Of a stretch of 64,000 bases of DNA, positions 1-9,081 are shown piece by piece (positions within the stretch are counted from its first letter, which is position 1; each line of letters starts with the position of its first letter). The notes under the pieces were generated by a model. The model was not told the DNA's origin and made no database searches. It saw nothing but the letters and a program-made list of their open reading frames with translations. The position numbers and the translations under genes were made by a program. The DNA comes from Bifidobacterium saguini DSM 23967 (lineage in GTDB: Bacteria; Actinomycetota; Actinomycetes; Actinomycetales; Bifidobacteriaceae): contig NZ_JGZN01000003.1 of assembly GCF_000741715.1 (NCBI RefSeq), positions 124,001-188,000 of the forward strand. The letters are read 5' to 3'.

Positions 1-57
1 TGAAAGGATATCAGGAAAACGATTGGCGCCAGATTGTCAATGACGTTGTAAATTCCG

Positions 58-229
58 CGCAAGAAATTCGGATACAGAGCCTATCTCTCCCAAAATCCTT
101 GCGTTGACTGTGCCTCAGTGCAAGAATTTCAGGATATTAGGGCTGTTTTCCCGAAATCTTTGCACTGAGAAGGGTTCAGTGCAAGGATTTTGGGAGATAT
201 GGGTTCCGTGCCCGAATTTCTTGCGCTGA
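58..229. repeat. Triple-hairpin repeat upstream of purE
   Basis: Six copies of one motif, roughly TCAGTGCAAGAATTTCGGG, lie in alternating orientation. They form three consecutive hairpins at about 58-107, 115-168 and 175-229, and the whole block is also roughly self-complementary end to end. No gene is visible in 1-341. The arrangement resembles REP/BIME-type intergenic repeats. A multi-site operator for the purE promoter is the alternative. Confidence 0.7.
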
Positions 230-347
230 AAGAACGCCGCAGGTGCCACCATGTGCCGATGCGAAATGCCCTAGTGGCGAGTTCGCAACAGGGGAGTCAG
301 GGGAGTACAGTGAGGGCATATTCTCAATAACTAGGGAGTAAATGATA

Positions 348-848
348 ATGGCAAATGAAACCAAGCCCCAGGTCGCCGTGGTGATGGGCTCCTCCAGCGA
401 CTGGGAAACCATGAAGCGCGCCTGCGATATCCTCGACCAGTTTGGCGTGGCCTACCACAAGCAGGTCATTTCCGCACACCGCACGCCGGAACTTATGGCG
501 GACTTCGCTCACAATGCTCGCAAGAACGGCCTTAAGGTCATCATCGCTGGTGCTGGTGGCGCTGCCCACCTGCCGGGCATGATTGCCGCTCAGACCACGT
601 TGCCGGTGATTGGCGTGCCGGTCCGTTCCCACGCCTTGTCCGGCTGGGACTCCCTGCTCTCCATCGTGCAGATGCCGGGTGGCATCCCGGTGGCCACCAC
701 CGCTGTGGGCAACTCTGGTGCCACCAACGCCGGCCTGCTCGCCGTGCAGATGCTCTCCGCTTTCGATGAAACCCTGGCTCAGAAGCTTGAAGACTACCGC
801 AACGAACTGAAGGAAAAGGTGGCCGAATCCAATGCCCAGCTTGTCTGA
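348..848 (+). CDS. purE: N5-carboxyaminoimidazole ribonucleotide mutase PurE
   Basis: PurE moves the carboxylate of N5-CAIR to C4, giving CAIR in de novo purine synthesis. The N-terminal VVMGSSSDW loop, the SAHRTP motif and the [11 protein letters not shown] segment are all present, and length is normal for class I PurE. GGGAG at 334-338 suits the ATG at 348 (9-base gap) better than the in-frame ATG at 342 (3-base gap), so I chose 348. The gene overlaps purK by 17 bases if purK starts at 832, which implies translational coupling. The triple-hairpin repeat lies directly upstream. Confidence 0.95.
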   Translation: MANETKPQVAVVMGSSSDWETMKRACDILDQFGVAYHKQVISAHRTPELMADFAHNARKNGLKVIIAGAGGAAHLPGMIAAQTTLPVIGVPVRSHALSGWDSLLSIVQMPGGIPVATTAVGNSGATNAGLLAVQMLSAFDETLAQKLEDYRNELKEKVAESNAQLV

Positions 849-2010
849 GGAAACTAACGGCCGCGTCTCCATGCTGATGCCGGGCTCCACCATCGGCATT
901 ATTGGCGGCGGTCAGCTTGGCCGTATGATGGCCCTGTCTGCTCGCTACATGGGATTCAAGGTCGGTGTGCTTGACCCCACGCCAAACTGCCCGACCGCTC
1001 AGGTGGCTGATTTCCAAATCACCGCTGAGTATGACGACAAAACCGCCATTCATGACCTCGCCGTCCAGTCCGACGTGCTCACCTACGAGTTCGAGAACGT
1101 GGACGCTGACGCCATTGATGAGGTGCGTGGCATTGCCGCCGCTCCGCAGGGCACTGATCTGCTGCGCGTGACTCAGCATCGCGTACATGAGAAGCAGTTC
1201 ATCAACGATCACGGCACCGCCACTGCTCCGTGGCGCGCGGTCAACAACTTCGATGAGCTCGATGCCGCACTGGATGAAATTCACTACCCGGCCGTGCTGA
1301 AAACCGTCTCCGGTGGCTATGATGGCCACGGCCAGATGGTGCTGCGCTCTGATGCTGATTTGGAGAAGATTCGCGCCCGCGGAGATCGCGGCGGTGGCTT
1401 CCCACCGAGCATCTTGGAAGGCTTCGTAGACTTTGCGTTCGAGGCCTCGATTCTGGTCTCCGGCAACGGTAAGGACTATGTGACCTTCCCAATCGTGCGC
1501 AACGAGCATCGCAACAATATTCTGCACATGACCATCGCGCCGGCAAAGGTGAGTGAACATGTGGCGCGCGAGGCTCACGAACTGGCTATCCGCTTGGCCA
1601 AGGGCTTCGAGCTTGCCGGCACGCTCGCCATCGAACTGTTCATTACCAAGGACGATCAGGTTATCGTCAACGAGCTCGCCCCGCGCCCGCACAACTCCGG
1701 CCACTACACCATCGAGGCTTGCTCGATGGATCAGTTCGATGCGCACATCCGTGGCATCGCCGGTTGGCCTATGCCTGAGCCGAAGCTGCTGAGCCCGGCC
1801 GTAATGGTGAACGTGCTCGGCCAGCATGTGGAGCCTACGCGCGCGCTGATCGCCAGCCACCCGGAGTGGAACGTGCACGACTACGGCAAGGCCGAAGTGC
1901 GTCACGACCGCAAGATGGGTCACATTACCGTGCTTACCGATGATCCGGAACGCACGGTCGCCGACCTGGAGGCCACTGGTTGCTGGGATGACCTGAAGAA
2001 GAAGGCGTGA
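832..2010 (+). CDS. purK: N5-carboxyaminoimidazole ribonucleotide synthase PurK
   Basis: An ATP-grasp enzyme that converts AIR, ATP and bicarbonate to N5-CAIR, the PurE substrate. The nucleotide-binding [11 protein letters not shown] motif is near residue 25. The ATP-grasp core includes [12 protein letters not shown], and [14 protein letters not shown] is near residue 285. The start is uncertain. ATG 832 overlaps purE and has a weak GGTGG upstream. ATG 871 is closer to the conserved N-terminus but lacks a well-placed ribosome-binding site. It forms an operon with purE, and a Fur-family gene follows after 9 bases. Confidence 0.94.
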   Translation: MPSLSEETNGRVSMLMPGSTIGIIGGGQLGRMMALSARYMGFKVGVLDPTPNCPTAQVADFQITAEYDDKTAIHDLAVQSDVLTYEFENVDADAIDEVRGIAAAPQGTDLLRVTQHRVHEKQFINDHGTATAPWRAVNNFDELDAALDEIHYPAVLKTVSGGYDGHGQMVLRSDADLEKIRARGDRGGGFPPSILEGFVDFAFEASILVSGNGKDYVTFPIVRNEHRNNILHMTIAPAKVSEHVAREAHELAIRLAKGFELAGTLAIELFITKDDQVIVNELAPRPHNSGHYTIEACSMDQFDAHIRGIAGWPMPEPKLLSPAVMVNVLGQHVEPTRALIASHPEWNVHDYGKAEVRHDRKMGHITVLTDDPERTVADLEATGCWDDLKKKA

Positions 2011-2019
2011 CCTTATCGC

Positions 2020-2412
2020 ATGGTTGAACATATCGAACGTCAAACCAAGCAAAAGGACGCCATCCGTGCGGCATTGGCCGATTGTGAGGAGTTCATCTCC
2101 GCTCAGGATCTGCACCGCAAGTTAGAGGATGAGGGCTCGAAAATCGGTTTAGCGACCGTATACCGCCAGCTGAATGCATTGGCGGATGCGGGCGCCGCGG
2201 ACACGATCAGGCTCGATGGCCAACAGCTGTTCCGCTTGTGCGGCGATGATGGGCATCACCATCATCTGGTGTGCAAGAAGTGCGGTCGCACGGTGGAAAT
2301 CGACCCGCCCAGCGAATCTTGGCTGCGCAAGGTGGCTGAGGGGCATGGTTTCACCGTGGAATCCCACACGCTGGAGGTATTCGGTTTGTGCCCGGAGTGC
2401 CAGAAGCCGTGA
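2020..2412 (+). CDS. Fur-family metalloregulator, probably Zur
   Basis: A 130-residue Fur-family repressor with an N-terminal winged helix (about residues 1-80; the recognition region reads GLATVYRQLNALAD). It has a histidine-rich hinge GHHHHLVCKKCG and a C-terminal CPEC, giving two Cys pairs for the structural zinc site. It follows purK by 9 bases and is probably read from the same transcript. A Fur/Zur-like palindrome stands before the metal-binding lipoprotein downstream. That context favours zinc sensing (Zur), but Fur or Mur specificity cannot be excluded from sequence. Confidence 0.88.
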   Translation: MVEHIERQTKQKDAIRAALADCEEFISAQDLHRKLEDEGSKIGLATVYRQLNALADAGAADTIRLDGQQLFRLCGDDGHHHHLVCKKCGRTVEIDPPSESWLRKVAEGHGFTVESHTLEVFGLCPECQKP

Positions 2413-2441
2413 TTGGTGATTGCTGCCCGAATATTTGATTG

Positions 2442-2476
2442 AAAGCCGGACTCTGCATCTGCAGGGGCCGGCTTTT
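2442..2476 (+). terminator. Rho-independent terminator after the fur-like gene
   Basis: AAAGCCGG (2442-2449) pairs with CCGGCTTT (2468-2475). An inner CTGC/GCAG stem is present and a short T run follows. It closes the purE-purK-fur transcript. Confidence 0.8.
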
Positions 2477-2505
2477 GTGTACTACTGCGACACGCCAAAA
2501 AGAAC

Positions 2506-2526
2506 TGAAAATGATAATGGTTCTCA
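2506..2526. promoter_or_regulatory. Fur/Zur-type operator
   Basis: Imperfect 21-bp dyad TGAAAATGAT-A-ATGGTTCTCA, with 7 of 10 positions symmetric, about 60 bases before the metal-binding lipoprotein start. Its form matches known Zur/Fur boxes (TGA-rich ends and an AT-rich core). The adjacent Fur-family gene is the likely ligand, by inference. Confidence 0.7.
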
Positions 2527-2588
2527 ATAGATGCTATAGTGCAATATGTCAACCGCGGTAATCACAAGGTAGAAGAGGAAACAACGGT

Positions 2589-3485
2589 ATGACTGCATGG
2601 AAGAAGATCACGGCATTGGCTGCATCGGTATTGATGATTGCTGGATTGGCGGCATGTGGATCAGGTGATTCAAACACTGCTGAGTCAAACAGCGGCAAGC
2701 TTGAGGTTGTGGCATCCATCAACCAGTGGGGCTCCATAGCTGAAGATCTTGGTGGTGAATATGTCGAAGTCACCAACATCATGAGCAAAACCAATGTGGA
2801 AGCCCATGATTACGAGCCTACAAGCCGAGATGTGGCCAAGTTCCACTCCGCTCAGGTATCTATTGTGAACGGTGCTGATTACGATGCCTGGGCGGTGAAA
2901 GCTGCCGAATCAACCAACACTAATTTGGTTAATGTTGCCGATGCTGCAGGTATTGAAGACGGTGGGAACCCACACATCTGGTTCTCTGCCAAAGCTCGTT
3001 CCGCTGCTGCGGATGCCATCACCGCCGCCTATCAGGAAGCGGATTCAGCGCATAAGGCTGATTATGCCAAGCTCAACAAAGACTGGCATGCCAAGGCGGA
3101 CAAGCTTGAAACCAAGCTTGAGGAAGCGTCTGCAAAAACCAAGAATCTGCCATACGCTGCGACCGAATCCGTGGCATGGTACTTGGCCGACGACCTCAAG
3201 ATGAAAGATGCCACGCCGAAGGGCTACGCGCAGGCTTCCGCCAATGAGAGCGAACCAACGCCCACCGATATCAAGAAATTCCAGGATGCGCTGAAGTCTG
3301 GCGGCATCACCATGCTGGTGCTCAATACCCAGGAATCCAATTCGACTAACGAGCAGATCACGACTGCTGCGAACAGTGCTGGTGTGCCGATTGTGGAACT
3401 TACCGAGCAAATGCCTGCTGAATACAATGATTTGCTTGACTGGATGAGTGCGCTGGTCGACCAATTCACCGAAGCTGCAAAGTAA
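2589..3485 (+). CDS. Metal ABC transporter substrate-binding lipoprotein (ZnuA/TroA family)
   Basis: The surface-anchored metal receptor of an ABC importer. A lipoprotein signal peptide ends LAAC, with lipidated Cys23. The mature protein shows ZnuA/TroA features: EAHDYEPTSRD with ligand His73, a second His in NPHIWFSA, and a Glu-containing ATESVAWYL where many homologues have His. It lacks the long His-rich loop of Gram-negative ZnuA. No permease or ATPase gene adjoins it, so it must share components encoded elsewhere. A Fur/Zur-like box precedes it and a strong terminator follows, so it is monocistronic. Confidence 0.88.
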   Translation: MTAWKKITALAASVLMIAGLAACGSGDSNTAESNSGKLEVVASINQWGSIAEDLGGEYVEVTNIMSKTNVEAHDYEPTSRDVAKFHSAQVSIVNGADYDAWAVKAAESTNTNLVNVADAAGIEDGGNPHIWFSAKARSAAADAITAAYQEADSAHKADYAKLNKDWHAKADKLETKLEEASAKTKNLPYAATESVAWYLADDLKMKDATPKGYAQASANESEPTPTDIKKFQDALKSGGITMLVLNTQESNSTNEQITTAANSAGVPIVELTEQMPAEYNDLLDWMSALVDQFTEAAK

Positions 3486-3589
3486 GTATTGAATCAAAGC
3501 TGCACCAAGCTCTGTGCTGTTTCTGTGCGGATATGAAAGCGAATACGGAGTCAATAGGCAGTGCGCTGGGAAAGCCATTGTGCATATTC

Positions 3590-3620
3590 GGGTGCCTTGG
3601 AAAAATCCAAGGCACCCTTT
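3590..3620 (+). terminator. Rho-independent terminator
   Basis: Perfect 11-bp stem GGGTGCCTTGG (3590-3600) and CCAAGGCACCC (3607-3617), loop AAAAAT, then TTT. It lies 105 bases after the lipoprotein gene. Confidence 0.9.
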
Positions 3621-3732
3621 GCGTTAGGGTGAATAGTTAGGAAACAGTGAGGAAAACTGTGCCGCTATGGATTTTCCAAGGTTATGCGGCCACAATATGC
3701 CATTGGAAAAGTAACCGAGAAACTGTAGGCGA

Positions 3733-5817
3733 ATGAGCGAGAACATTAGGAATACGAGTAGTAACACTGCGTCCAAGTTCCGTTGGAGGCTCTGGGAGAG
3801 TCGAGCTGAAGCGGACGAGGTCACGCCTAAGCATCCGCATAAGCCATTCCCCGGCTGGCTATACGGCATCTTGTTCGTTGTTTTTGACATTGTTGCCGTT
3901 GCCGCGCTTGAAATCGGCGTTTCCTCCAGTTCCACCCGTGTGCAGGTTTCCAGCCCCACGGTCGGATTCGGATTCGTCAGCAAGATGTGGACGGAAGGTA
4001 ATTTCGTTTTCCTGCTCAACGTGATACTCGTTGGACTTTTGTATCTCATGCTGCTGATGCTGTTCAACCGATTCTGGACAGCAAGCATTGTGATTATGGG
4101 TGCTGGCATTATCGTTGCGGCGATTGAGCATTTCAAAGTGGAGATTCGTTATGAGGCGATTCTGCCTGCGGATCTTGGATTCCTCGGCTCCAACACCGGT
4201 AATATGCTCACGTTCATTCCGGCTGGTGCGCATGTGACCATTCTTGTGGCGCTTGGAGCATTCGCCGCACTATTGGCGTTCGTGTTGGTATTGCGCCATT
4301 TCGACGGACGCAAGGGGCGTATGATTCAGACCAAGAACATGAGTCTGAATCTCACGTCTCGCCTCATTCTGGTGCTGTTACCGTTGCTCGGTTTTGCGCT
4401 GTATTGCATGCAAGTGAGCACTACTGATTCCTGGGCCAACAAGCTTTCTCAAGGCATGGGCGATAAGCCGTCCATGTGGGATTCGGTCTATGATGCGCAA
4501 CGTAACGGTCCGCTGGTGGCTTTTACCCGCCAGCTCAACCCGAAAGTCATGGAAAAGCCGGATAACTATTCCGAGGAAACCATGAAGGAGGTTGCGGCTC
4601 GATACACCAAGACGGCCAAGCAGATCAACGCCTCCCGCTCCAACAACCTCAACGATTCCACTGTGGTGTATGTGCTTTCCGAATCCTTCTCGGATCCGAG
4701 CCGAGTGCCGGGTCTTAAGGTCAATAAGGATTCGATGCCGAATATTCGCAAAATCAAGGAGAACACCACTTCGGGCCTTATGCTTTCCTCCGGTTATGGT
4801 GGCGGCACGGCGAACCTTGAATACATGGGGCTTTCCGGTCTGAGCATGGCTAATTTCGATTCTTCCTTGACCAGCCCATACCAGCAGCTGGTACCGAGCG
4901 CGCATTGGACACCGACCATTAACCAGATGTGGGGTGCGCCCGCCAATTCGCTCGGCTACCATCCGTATGAGTCCAGCATGTATTCGCGCGCCACGAACTA
5001 TAAGAAGTTCGGTTTCTCACACTTCTATACGCTGACTGGCCCGGACGTGATCAAGTATCAGGACAAGATCGACGATTCGCCGTATGTTTCGGATAAGTCT
5101 TCGTATGATTCGGCGCTCGAGGGCATCAAGTCCGGCAAGTCGAACAAGTTCATCCAGATCATCACGATGCAGAACCACATGCCGTATCACGAGTGGTACA
5201 AGAACAACGACTACACTGCCGAATCCACCACGGGCACGCCTCTGGAAAAGGATGAGCAGGAGTCCATCGAAACCTATCAGAAGGGTGTGGAGATTACCGA
5301 TCAGGCCACACAGGAATTCCTGGATGAGCTCGATGCGCTCGACAAGCCGGTCACCGTGGTGTTCTATGGCGACCACTTGCCTGGCATCTACTCTTCGGCT
5401 AGCGAAGACGAGAACAATTCGTTGGCCTTGCATTTGACCGACTACTTCATCTGGTCGAACAAGGCTTCCAGTTCGCAAGGCAATAAGACGGATGATGCCG
5501 CCTACTCTTCGCCGAACTTCTTCGTGGCTCAGGCCGCCGAGCATATGGATGCCAAGGTATCGCCGTATCTTGCATTCCTGACTGAAATGCACTCCAAGAT
5601 TGCTGCTATGGAACCGCCAGTGGTCAATAAGATTCAGGGCTGGGACCGCATTCCTGAAGGGCAGAGTATTTATTTGGATCAGGAAGGCAATCCGATGAGT
5701 GAAGAGGACTTCGACGAGGAGACTAAGCAACTGCTTGCCGATTACAAGCTCATCCAGTATGACATCACCGCTGGCAAAAACTACCTCAAAGACACCAGCT
5801 TTATGACGTTGCCGTAA
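3733..5817 (+). CDS. LtaS-type membrane sulfatase-fold glycerol-phosphate transferase
   Basis: A 694-residue polytopic membrane enzyme. A cytoplasmic N-terminus is followed by about five membrane helices (residues ~42-230) and an extracellular sulfatase-fold domain. Expected active-site residues are visible: Glu317 in VLSESFSD, Thr359 in GGGTANLEY, and Asp547-His548 in FYGDHLPG. LtaS-family enzymes transfer glycerol phosphate from phosphatidylglycerol. In bifidobacteria, glycerol-phosphate-decorated lipoglycan is the likely product (inference). No clear ribosome-binding site is seen before ATG 3733. The 3' end carries the first copy of a 24-bp direct repeat, next to which the mobile element has inserted. 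Confidence 0.85.
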   Translation: MSENIRNTSSNTASKFRWRLWESRAEADEVTPKHPHKPFPGWLYGILFVVFDIVAVAALEIGVSSSSTRVQVSSPTVGFGFVSKMWTEGNFVFLLNVILVGLLYLMLLMLFNRFWTASIVIMGAGIIVAAIEHFKVEIRYEAILPADLGFLGSNTGNMLTFIPAGAHVTILVALGAFAALLAFVLVLRHFDGRKGRMIQTKNMSLNLTSRLILVLLPLLGFALYCMQVSTTDSWANKLSQGMGDKPSMWDSVYDAQRNGPLVAFTRQLNPKVMEKPDNYSEETMKEVAARYTKTAKQINASRSNNLNDSTVVYVLSESFSDPSRVPGLKVNKDSMPNIRKIKENTTSGLMLSSGYGGGTANLEYMGLSGLSMANFDSSLTSPYQQLVPSAHWTPTINQMWGAPANSLGYHPYESSMYSRATNYKKFGFSHFYTLTGPDVIKYQDKIDDSPYVSDKSSYDSALEGIKSGKSNKFIQIITMQNHMPYHEWYKNNDYTAESTTGTPLEKDEQESIETYQKGVEITDQATQEFLDELDALDKPVTVVFYGDHLPGIYSSASEDENNSLALHLTDYFIWSNKASSSQGNKTDDAAYSSPNFFVAQAAEHMDAKVSPYLAFLTEMHSKIAAMEPPVVNKIQGWDRIPEGQSIYLDQEGNPMSEEDFDEETKQLLADYKLIQYDITAGKNYLKDTSFMTLP

Positions 5818-5955
5818 AGCAAACAACCCGGTGGGTTGTTTGTAGGCAACGTGGCGAGCCGATAGGCGAGTCAGCAGAATGCGGGCGTAGCCCGTCCGAA
5901 ATTGCAGTACCGTTGCCGTAAAGCAAACAACCCGCCGAACCGTAAAGCGGACAGT
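5808..5955 (+). repeat. Repeated terminator-like hairpins after the LtaS-type gene
   Basis: A 24-base sequence beginning CGTTGCCGTAAAGC occurs at 5808-5831 and again at 5911-5934. The first copy contains the stop codon of the preceding gene. A perfect hairpin CAAACAACCC/GGGTTGTTTG with loop GGT lies at 5821-5843. Another 24-base sequence, GTTTGTAGGCAACGTGG and onward (5839-5862), is repeated at 11657-11680 beyond the mobile element. The pattern is a short tandem array of hairpin plus GTAGG units. Confidence 0.75.
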
Positions 5956-5963
5956 CCGGTGGA
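5956..5963. other. attL core
   Basis: CCGGTGGA, identical to 11594-11601. It forms the loop and right edge of the interrupted hairpin. Directly inside lies a perfect 10-bp inverted repeat AACTATGGAA (5963-5972) and TTCCATAGTT (5991-6000), a candidate integrase or excisionase site. Confidence 0.7.
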
Positions 5964-6012
5964 ACTATGGAATCATTGCAATAACAGTGGTTCCATAGTT
6001 TCATGCAGTCTT

Positions 6013-6026
6013 GAATGGTTGCTAAA
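6013..6026 (+). repeat. Putative integrase arm site, left copy
   Basis: GAATGGTTGCTAAA, identical to 11523-11536. In both places a second GTTGCTA follows within 4-5 bases. Identical short repeats set inside both ends are typical of tyrosine-integrase arm sites. This copy overlaps the annotated start of int, so binding could autoregulate it. Confidence 0.55.
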
Positions 6027-7355
6027 CTTGTTGCTATGAAACCATTTCAAACAATGCATAACAAAAGAATACAATGGTGTTGTAAATGGAAACAAGACGG
6101 CGCATGGCGTTATGTTTACGATGATAACAAAAAGCGTTGTATAGAAAAACAACTCGCACGAGTGGCAAAACTGGGCAATATCAGTGTCGATGAACCAGTA
6201 GTTAAGAAACCAGTACCGGTAAAAAAACCAGTACATACCATTGATTTTGTGTTTTATGAGCGGTTGGAATCAATGGATAAAAAGCATGAAATTAGTGAAA
6301 AACATTATAAGAACACTAACAACATGTATAAGAAACACATAAAACCATATTTATCAGATATGGATATCAGTGTTGATTCAAAAACTTTAAACAAGTATTT
6401 CAATGAATTAGAAACAACTGATAGCAATAAGAACAAGATTTATAAGTTATTACATGCACTATTTGAATATTCAATTAAGAACGGTTATATCCAGTTCAAT
6501 CCTACAAACAGTGTTAACAAGCCAGCATATAATAACAAAACTCGTGCATTGGAAATAGATAAGACAAATCAGATAATACTAACATTAAAAGGTATCATCA
6601 ATATGCTGTCTTACGAGCAATGTAAATACCATGAATACTACAACATGTTTTTATTGCTCACATTAGGATTAAGAGCCAGTGAGCTAATAGGATTAACACA
6701 AGAATCATTGAATTATGCTGATAGTAGTTTAACAGTATCAACACAATTAAGAAAAGAAAACGGCGCTTACTATTTGAAATTAGGAACAAAAGGTAAGCTA
6801 ACAGATTTTCATTCAAGAACAATACCAATTGGCAGGCAGTACAAACAAGCAATACTTGATGAAACCAATAAACATAAAGACGCGGTTTCACTACCTGTTA
6901 AATTGAATGATGAATACATGAAAAATGAAACAAGGCATGCACTGTTCATTAAGAATAACAAACCGTTTGATTATAACAATCTAACTTACATATGGAAAAG
7001 AATACAAGATGAATACCATCGAATTATGCTACATGATGATACTAAACCAACATACATAAGATTGCATGCATTTAGACACATGGCAGCTACACAATTAGCA
7101 GAACAAGGCGAAAACATTCAAATAGCACAAGCAATCCTTGGACATATGAACCCGTCCATGACTGAATACTATACACACTTAACAGCATCAATGATGAAAG
7201 CAACGGCGGAACGATTTGAAAACAACATGCTACACGAAATGACAAGTTTGAACTATGGCATAGAACAAGCAATGAACATAGATACCATGTTAAACGAACA
7301 AAAAGGGGTCATAGAACGGCGTTCACACACTGACACGGCTAATGACATGGATTGA
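6015..7355 (+). CDS. int: Tyrosine recombinase/integrase
   Basis: A site-specific recombinase of the phage integrase family, which would integrate and excise the surrounding element. The catalytic domain is in the C-terminal half: first Arg in LGLRASELIG (codon 6672), HAFRH giving the His-x-x-Arg pair near 7065-7079, then LGHMNP and Tyr in EYYTHL. The N-terminal part has a SAM-like core-binding region. The start is unsure: ATG 6015 lies in the putative arm site, 6036 and 6054 are alternatives, and none has a good ribosome-binding site. Codon use is strongly AT-rich. The 3' end holds one copy of a 28-bp repeat found again at 11044. Confidence 0.9.
   Translation: MVAKLVAMKPFQTMHNKRIQWCCKWKQDGAWRYVYDDNKKRCIEKQLARVAKLGNISVDEPVVKKPVPVKKPVHTIDFVFYERLESMDKKHEISEKHYKNTNNMYKKHIKPYLSDMDISVDSKTLNKYFNELETTDSNKNKIYKLLHALFEYSIKNGYIQFNPTNSVNKPAYNNKTRALEIDKTNQIILTLKGIINMLSYEQCKYHEYYNMFLLLTLGLRASELIGLTQESLNYADSSLTVSTQLRKENGAYYLKLGTKGKLTDFHSRTIPIGRQYKQAILDETNKHKDAVSLPVKLNDEYMKNETRHALFIKNNKPFDYNNLTYIWKRIQDEYHRIMLHDDTKPTYIRLHAFRHMAATQLAEQGENIQIAQAILGHMNPSMTEYYTHLTASMMKATAERFENNMLHEMTSLNYGIEQAMNIDTMLNEQKGVIERRSHTDTANDMD
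7298..7325 (+). repeat. Element-internal 28-bp repeat, copy 1
   Basis: ACAAAAAGGGGTCATAGAAC and onward, ending in the dyad GAACGGCGTTC. It matches 11044-11071 at 27 of 28 positions. This copy lies in the 3' end of the integrase gene and the other lies in non-coding DNA. A shared protein-binding site is one reading. Confidence 0.6.
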
Positions 7356-7364
7356 TAAAGAAAA

Positions 7365-7424
7365 GGCCAGCATGGGCGCTTACAGGCTTTTTTGAAACGG
7401 CCGCGTAAAGGTCCATGCTGGTCC
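7365..7424. other. Long stem-loop downstream of int
   Basis: GGCCAGCATGG (7365-7375) pairs with CCATGCTGGTCC (7413-7424) across 37 bases. The loop holds a T7-like run (TTTTTT) and a smaller possible stem. It could be the int terminator or a structured RNA. Confidence 0.5.
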
Positions 7425-7429
7425 TACTG

Positions 7430-8374
7430 TTCTATGAATGATGAATGCTAACAACACTGTTAACCACTAACACATAATAATATATCTCTTATAGGAATAA
7501 AAGGTCTACCAACAGCGTCTTATTTTGTTGGCTTTTACACGCTTTCATTGATTGCAAATGAAACAGTTTATTTTTAATGGACGGCTCCGCCTTGTACCTC
7601 TACACGCCTGACTGATTTTAACAACCGTCCTACTTACAACCAACACATATACCACCATCGACCATCCGGCTGATTGTAAGCCCCCGCGTTTCAGATTACC
7701 ACTAACAAGAACAGATATAAACAAACTATTCAATGTCAGTTTCTAACAGGCTGGTTCAAACGCTGTAATCATTGAGCTACTTTTAAGACAATCGTCCGCT
7801 TTTACAGGCATCCATTACAATTCTTGAACCATTCAAAATCCTACGCCTATCAGTTATACATGAGTTAGAAAATCATGCATACATCAATGACTTGCATTCA
7901 GTTTTCATGCTGATGTGAAAAAACAACCTGAACTTACTTTTATGGGATTTGTCAGGGATTCACCTATTAAACCTGTTCTATAAAACAAGAACTCCGGCGC
8001 ACTCCACCATTGCTATGAAATTATACTAACAACTTAAAACAGGCCTCTTCAACAGCAGTCATAAACCACTATCTTAATCCGACCAGTCCAATTCAATGGA
8101 CGCCGTTGTTTCAAGTTGTAATCAATAATATCACATTCAAACATATTTATGAAAATGAATTATCAGCAGGTTATCTATCAAACACTGTTTTTGGTTCAAA
8201 AATAGCACTATCAAAAGTTTACAACATTTGATAGATAGATAAAAGACAATATTTAATCAAAAAACACACGATTTTACAGAAAAATCTTTATTTTTTTCAA
8301 AAATATCAAAAATGTATGGATTTTGATTGATATTTAATAATTGAAACTTAAACACAACTTTAAAGGGGGTTTAT
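7430..8374. other. AT-rich non-coding stretch between the two recombinase genes
   Basis: About 0.95 kb with no open frame that I can support. Just before the serine recombinase lies an imperfect inverted repeat, ATATTTAATCAAAA (8249-8262) and TTTTGATTGATATT (8321-8334), where a resolvase or invertase site might lie. TATACTAACAACTTA (about 8021-8035) recurs near 10938. Confidence 0.5.
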
Positions 8375-8995
8375 ATGAAATATGGATATATAAGAGTTTC
8401 AACTAACAAACAAACAAAATATGGTTATTCACTTGATTATCAAAAGGACGCCGTTATAAAGGCAGGCGCAGAACATGTTCTATCAGATGAATCAGTAAGC
8501 GGTAAAAACATGCAACGCCCCGGTTTCAACACATTACAGATTGCATTACACCCGGGGGACACCGTTATTGTTCACTCACTCGACCGTTTAGGTAGAAACT
8601 TTAAAGACATAGTGAACATAACTGATGATTGGAATAAAAGGGATATAACGCTCATAGCTCTTAAAGAGGGCGTTGACACCAGCACACAGGTTGGAATCAC
8701 TTACTTACAAATCATGGCATCAATAGCCCAACTTGAACGACGCATGATCATTGAACGAACAGAAGCAGGCCGTAAAAAAGCCCATGAACAAGGTAAGACA
8801 ACCAACCGCCCACCAACATGGACTGACAAGGACGCATTGAAAGCATTGGATTATAGAGAAAACAAGGATTTTGATATCTGTGATCTATGTATCAAGTTCA
8901 AAAAATCAGAAGCAACGATTTTCAGAATGCTACGCCGTGCAAGAGAAATCAAACATGAAAACACAACCAATGACAAAAAGGACAAACAAAAATGA
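8375..8995 (+). CDS. Serine recombinase (resolvase/invertase family)
   Basis: A 206-residue small serine recombinase. The N-terminal catalytic domain begins MKYGYIRVS, with nucleophile Ser9. The conserved SLDRLGRN follows near residue 70, and EGVDTST then IMASIAQLERRMIIERTEAGRKKA forms the long E-helix. A C-terminal helix-turn-helix lies at about residues 160-195 (CDLCIKFKKSEATIFRMLRRA). Length fits Tn3-resolvase/Hin-type enzymes rather than large serine integrases. A strong GGGGG ribosome-binding site precedes the start. Its target site is unknown. It could resolve multimers of an excised circle or invert DNA. Confidence 0.9.
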   Translation: MKYGYIRVSTNKQTKYGYSLDYQKDAVIKAGAEHVLSDESVSGKNMQRPGFNTLQIALHPGDTVIVHSLDRLGRNFKDIVNITDDWNKRDITLIALKEGVDTSTQVGITYLQIMASIAQLERRMIIERTEAGRKKAHEQGKTTNRPPTWTDKDALKALDYRENKDFDICDLCIKFKKSEATIFRMLRRAREIKHENTTNDKKDKQK

Positions 8996-9081
8996 GAAAC
9001 AAAAAAAGAAAAGTCCACAAATGTAGACAAACCATCACAAATGGTAAGTGCAACACTGTTAGCTCAAACATTCAATGCTGA
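8992..9081 (+). CDS. Possible 29-residue ORF overlapping the serine recombinase stop
   Basis: The ATG lies inside an ATGA overlap with the recombinase stop, which could allow translational coupling. The product is basic with three Cys (HKCRQ, GKCN, final C). It has no similarity that I recognise and it partly overlaps the next ORF in another frame. Weakly supported. Confidence 0.2.
   Translation: MRNKKRKVHKCRQTITNGKCNTVSSNIQC

Noticed and set aside
541-2115. 524-residue minus-strand open frame over purE-purK
   Set aside because: It lies antisense to two clearly conserved genes and arises from their codon bias. No family match or ribosome-binding site.
7545-7733. 62-residue minus-strand frame in the element's non-coding stretch
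   Set aside because: No ribosome-binding site, no similarity, and weak coding character.
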